Source: Flavobacteriales bacterium (GTDB lineage Bacteria > Bacteroidota > Bacteroidia > Flavobacteriales > UBA7312). Taken from it: a DNA stretch of 40,957 nucleotides. A model generated the notes under the pieces. That model was not told where the DNA came from. It made no database searches and saw nothing but the letters and a program-made list of their open reading frames with translations. Of this stretch, positions 40,751 through 40,957 are shown piece by piece. The translations under genes and the position numbers were made by a program. The stretch's first letter is position 1, and each line of letters begins with the position of its first letter. The stretch is from contig PAYK01000003.1 of the NCBI GenBank assembly GCA_002714805.1, positions 138,022-178,978 of the forward strand, given 5' to 3'.

Positions 40751-40957
40751 ATGAAACAATTATTACTATCTATCTTTTCTTTTTGTTTTGTTCTAACTTC
40801 ATTTGGACAAAACATAAACATATATAATAGTATTTTTGATACAGATCCAGTACAAGTTTCTCCAAATAGTACTGGTGGTTATGATGTGTATGACGGGATA
40901 TTTGATACTGACCCAGGAAGAATAGAACCAAATGGGACTGGTGGTTATGATGTGTAT
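40751..40957 (+). CDS. Secreted tandem-repeat protein (cut by window edge)
   Basis: Partial gene, 69 codons visible and open at the right edge. A signal peptide (residues 1-20, LLLSIFSFCFVLTSFGQ) is followed by a 22-residue tandem repeat: IFDTDPxxxxPNxTGGYDVYDG begins at residues 28 and 50. The 66-nt units share a 21-nt identical stretch (40871-40891 and 40937-40957). I do not recognise the family. It is likely exported, and the repeat suggests a beta-rich elongated or circular fold. The total length is unknown. Confidence 0.75.
   Translation, partial: MKQLLLSIFSFCFVLTSFGQNINIYNSIFDTDPVQVSPNSTGGYDVYDGIFDTDPGRIEPNGTGGYDVY
40832..40957 (+). repeat. 66-bp tandem repeat within the right-edge gene
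   Basis: Copy 1 at 40832-40897 and copy 2 from 40898 to the window end. Near-identical DNA in the TGGYDVY-coding part suggests recent unit duplication or gene conversion. Confidence 0.7.

Noticed and set aside
1-40957. CRISPR arrays, insertion sequences, prophage or integrase genes
   Set aside because: No regularly spaced direct repeats, transposase-like or recombinase-like frames were found on either strand.

Overview
The window is AT-rich bacterial DNA from the Bacteroidota, most likely a Flavobacteriales-type bacterium. The evidence is: Bacteroidota promoters (-7 box TAnnTTTG, sometimes with TTG about 19 nt upstream) and almost no Shine-Dalgarno sites; phylum-typical neighbourhoods (ftsX-DUF3098-uppP-truB, prs-rplY-pth, dCMP deaminase-S41 peptidase); a fused DAHP synthase-chorismate mutase; a single-chain glycyl-tRNA synthetase; DUF4271, DUF3109 and DUF2279 genes; and a ribonucleotide reductase whose ATP-cone sits on NrdB rather than NrdA.

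Layout. 1-2534: leuS (3' end outside the window). 2609-6999: ftsX, a DUF3098 gene, uppP, truB, queA, ispD. 6991-8124: an amidohydrolase, divergent from rlmN (8158-9207) across a 39-bp palindromic double promoter. 9237-12124: polyprenyl diphosphate synthase and dnaG, meeting the opposing group rsmI-DAHP synthase/chorismate mutase-recJ (15548-12116). 15558-18133: DUF2279 gene divergent from tdk-alr. 18084-23340: a seven-gene minus-strand run of cytochrome c lipoprotein, DUF4271, hemD, rnpA, yidD, ctpA-type protease, O-antigen ligase. 23417-28645: gcdH, class I RNR nrdB-nrdA, a 439-nt non-coding stretch rich in inverted repeats, and a DUF3109 gene. 28704-35420: glyS, prs-rplY-pth, tRNA-Leu(CAA) with promoter and terminator, dCMP deaminase, a second S41 protease and superoxide dismutase.

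From about 35440 to the right edge the content becomes accessory: two OafA-type acyltransferases of the same length (354 aa) enclose a secreted repeat protein matching the 7(1) septoil-knot (formerly DUF6150) pattern, an unrecognised 128-aa protein, an FkbM methyltransferase, a 58-aa two-helix membrane protein and an NTF2-like lipoprotein. A second secreted repeat protein is cut by the window edge. A surface or envelope theme (O-antigen ligase, acyltransferases, FkbM enzyme, secreted repeat proteins) is an inference from these families.

The genome is compact: adjacent genes often share TAATG or ATGA junctions, convergent genes overlap by 9 or 50 nt, and several genes (glyS, the DUF3109 gene, rsmI) have their -7 box only 4 nt before the start codon, implying leaderless mRNAs. 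No CRISPR array, insertion sequence, prophage or complete mobile element was seen. The points most worth a second look are the palindromic amidohydrolase/rlmN promoter, the structured non-coding region upstream of nrdB, the knotted-protein candidate and the repeat protein at the right edge.
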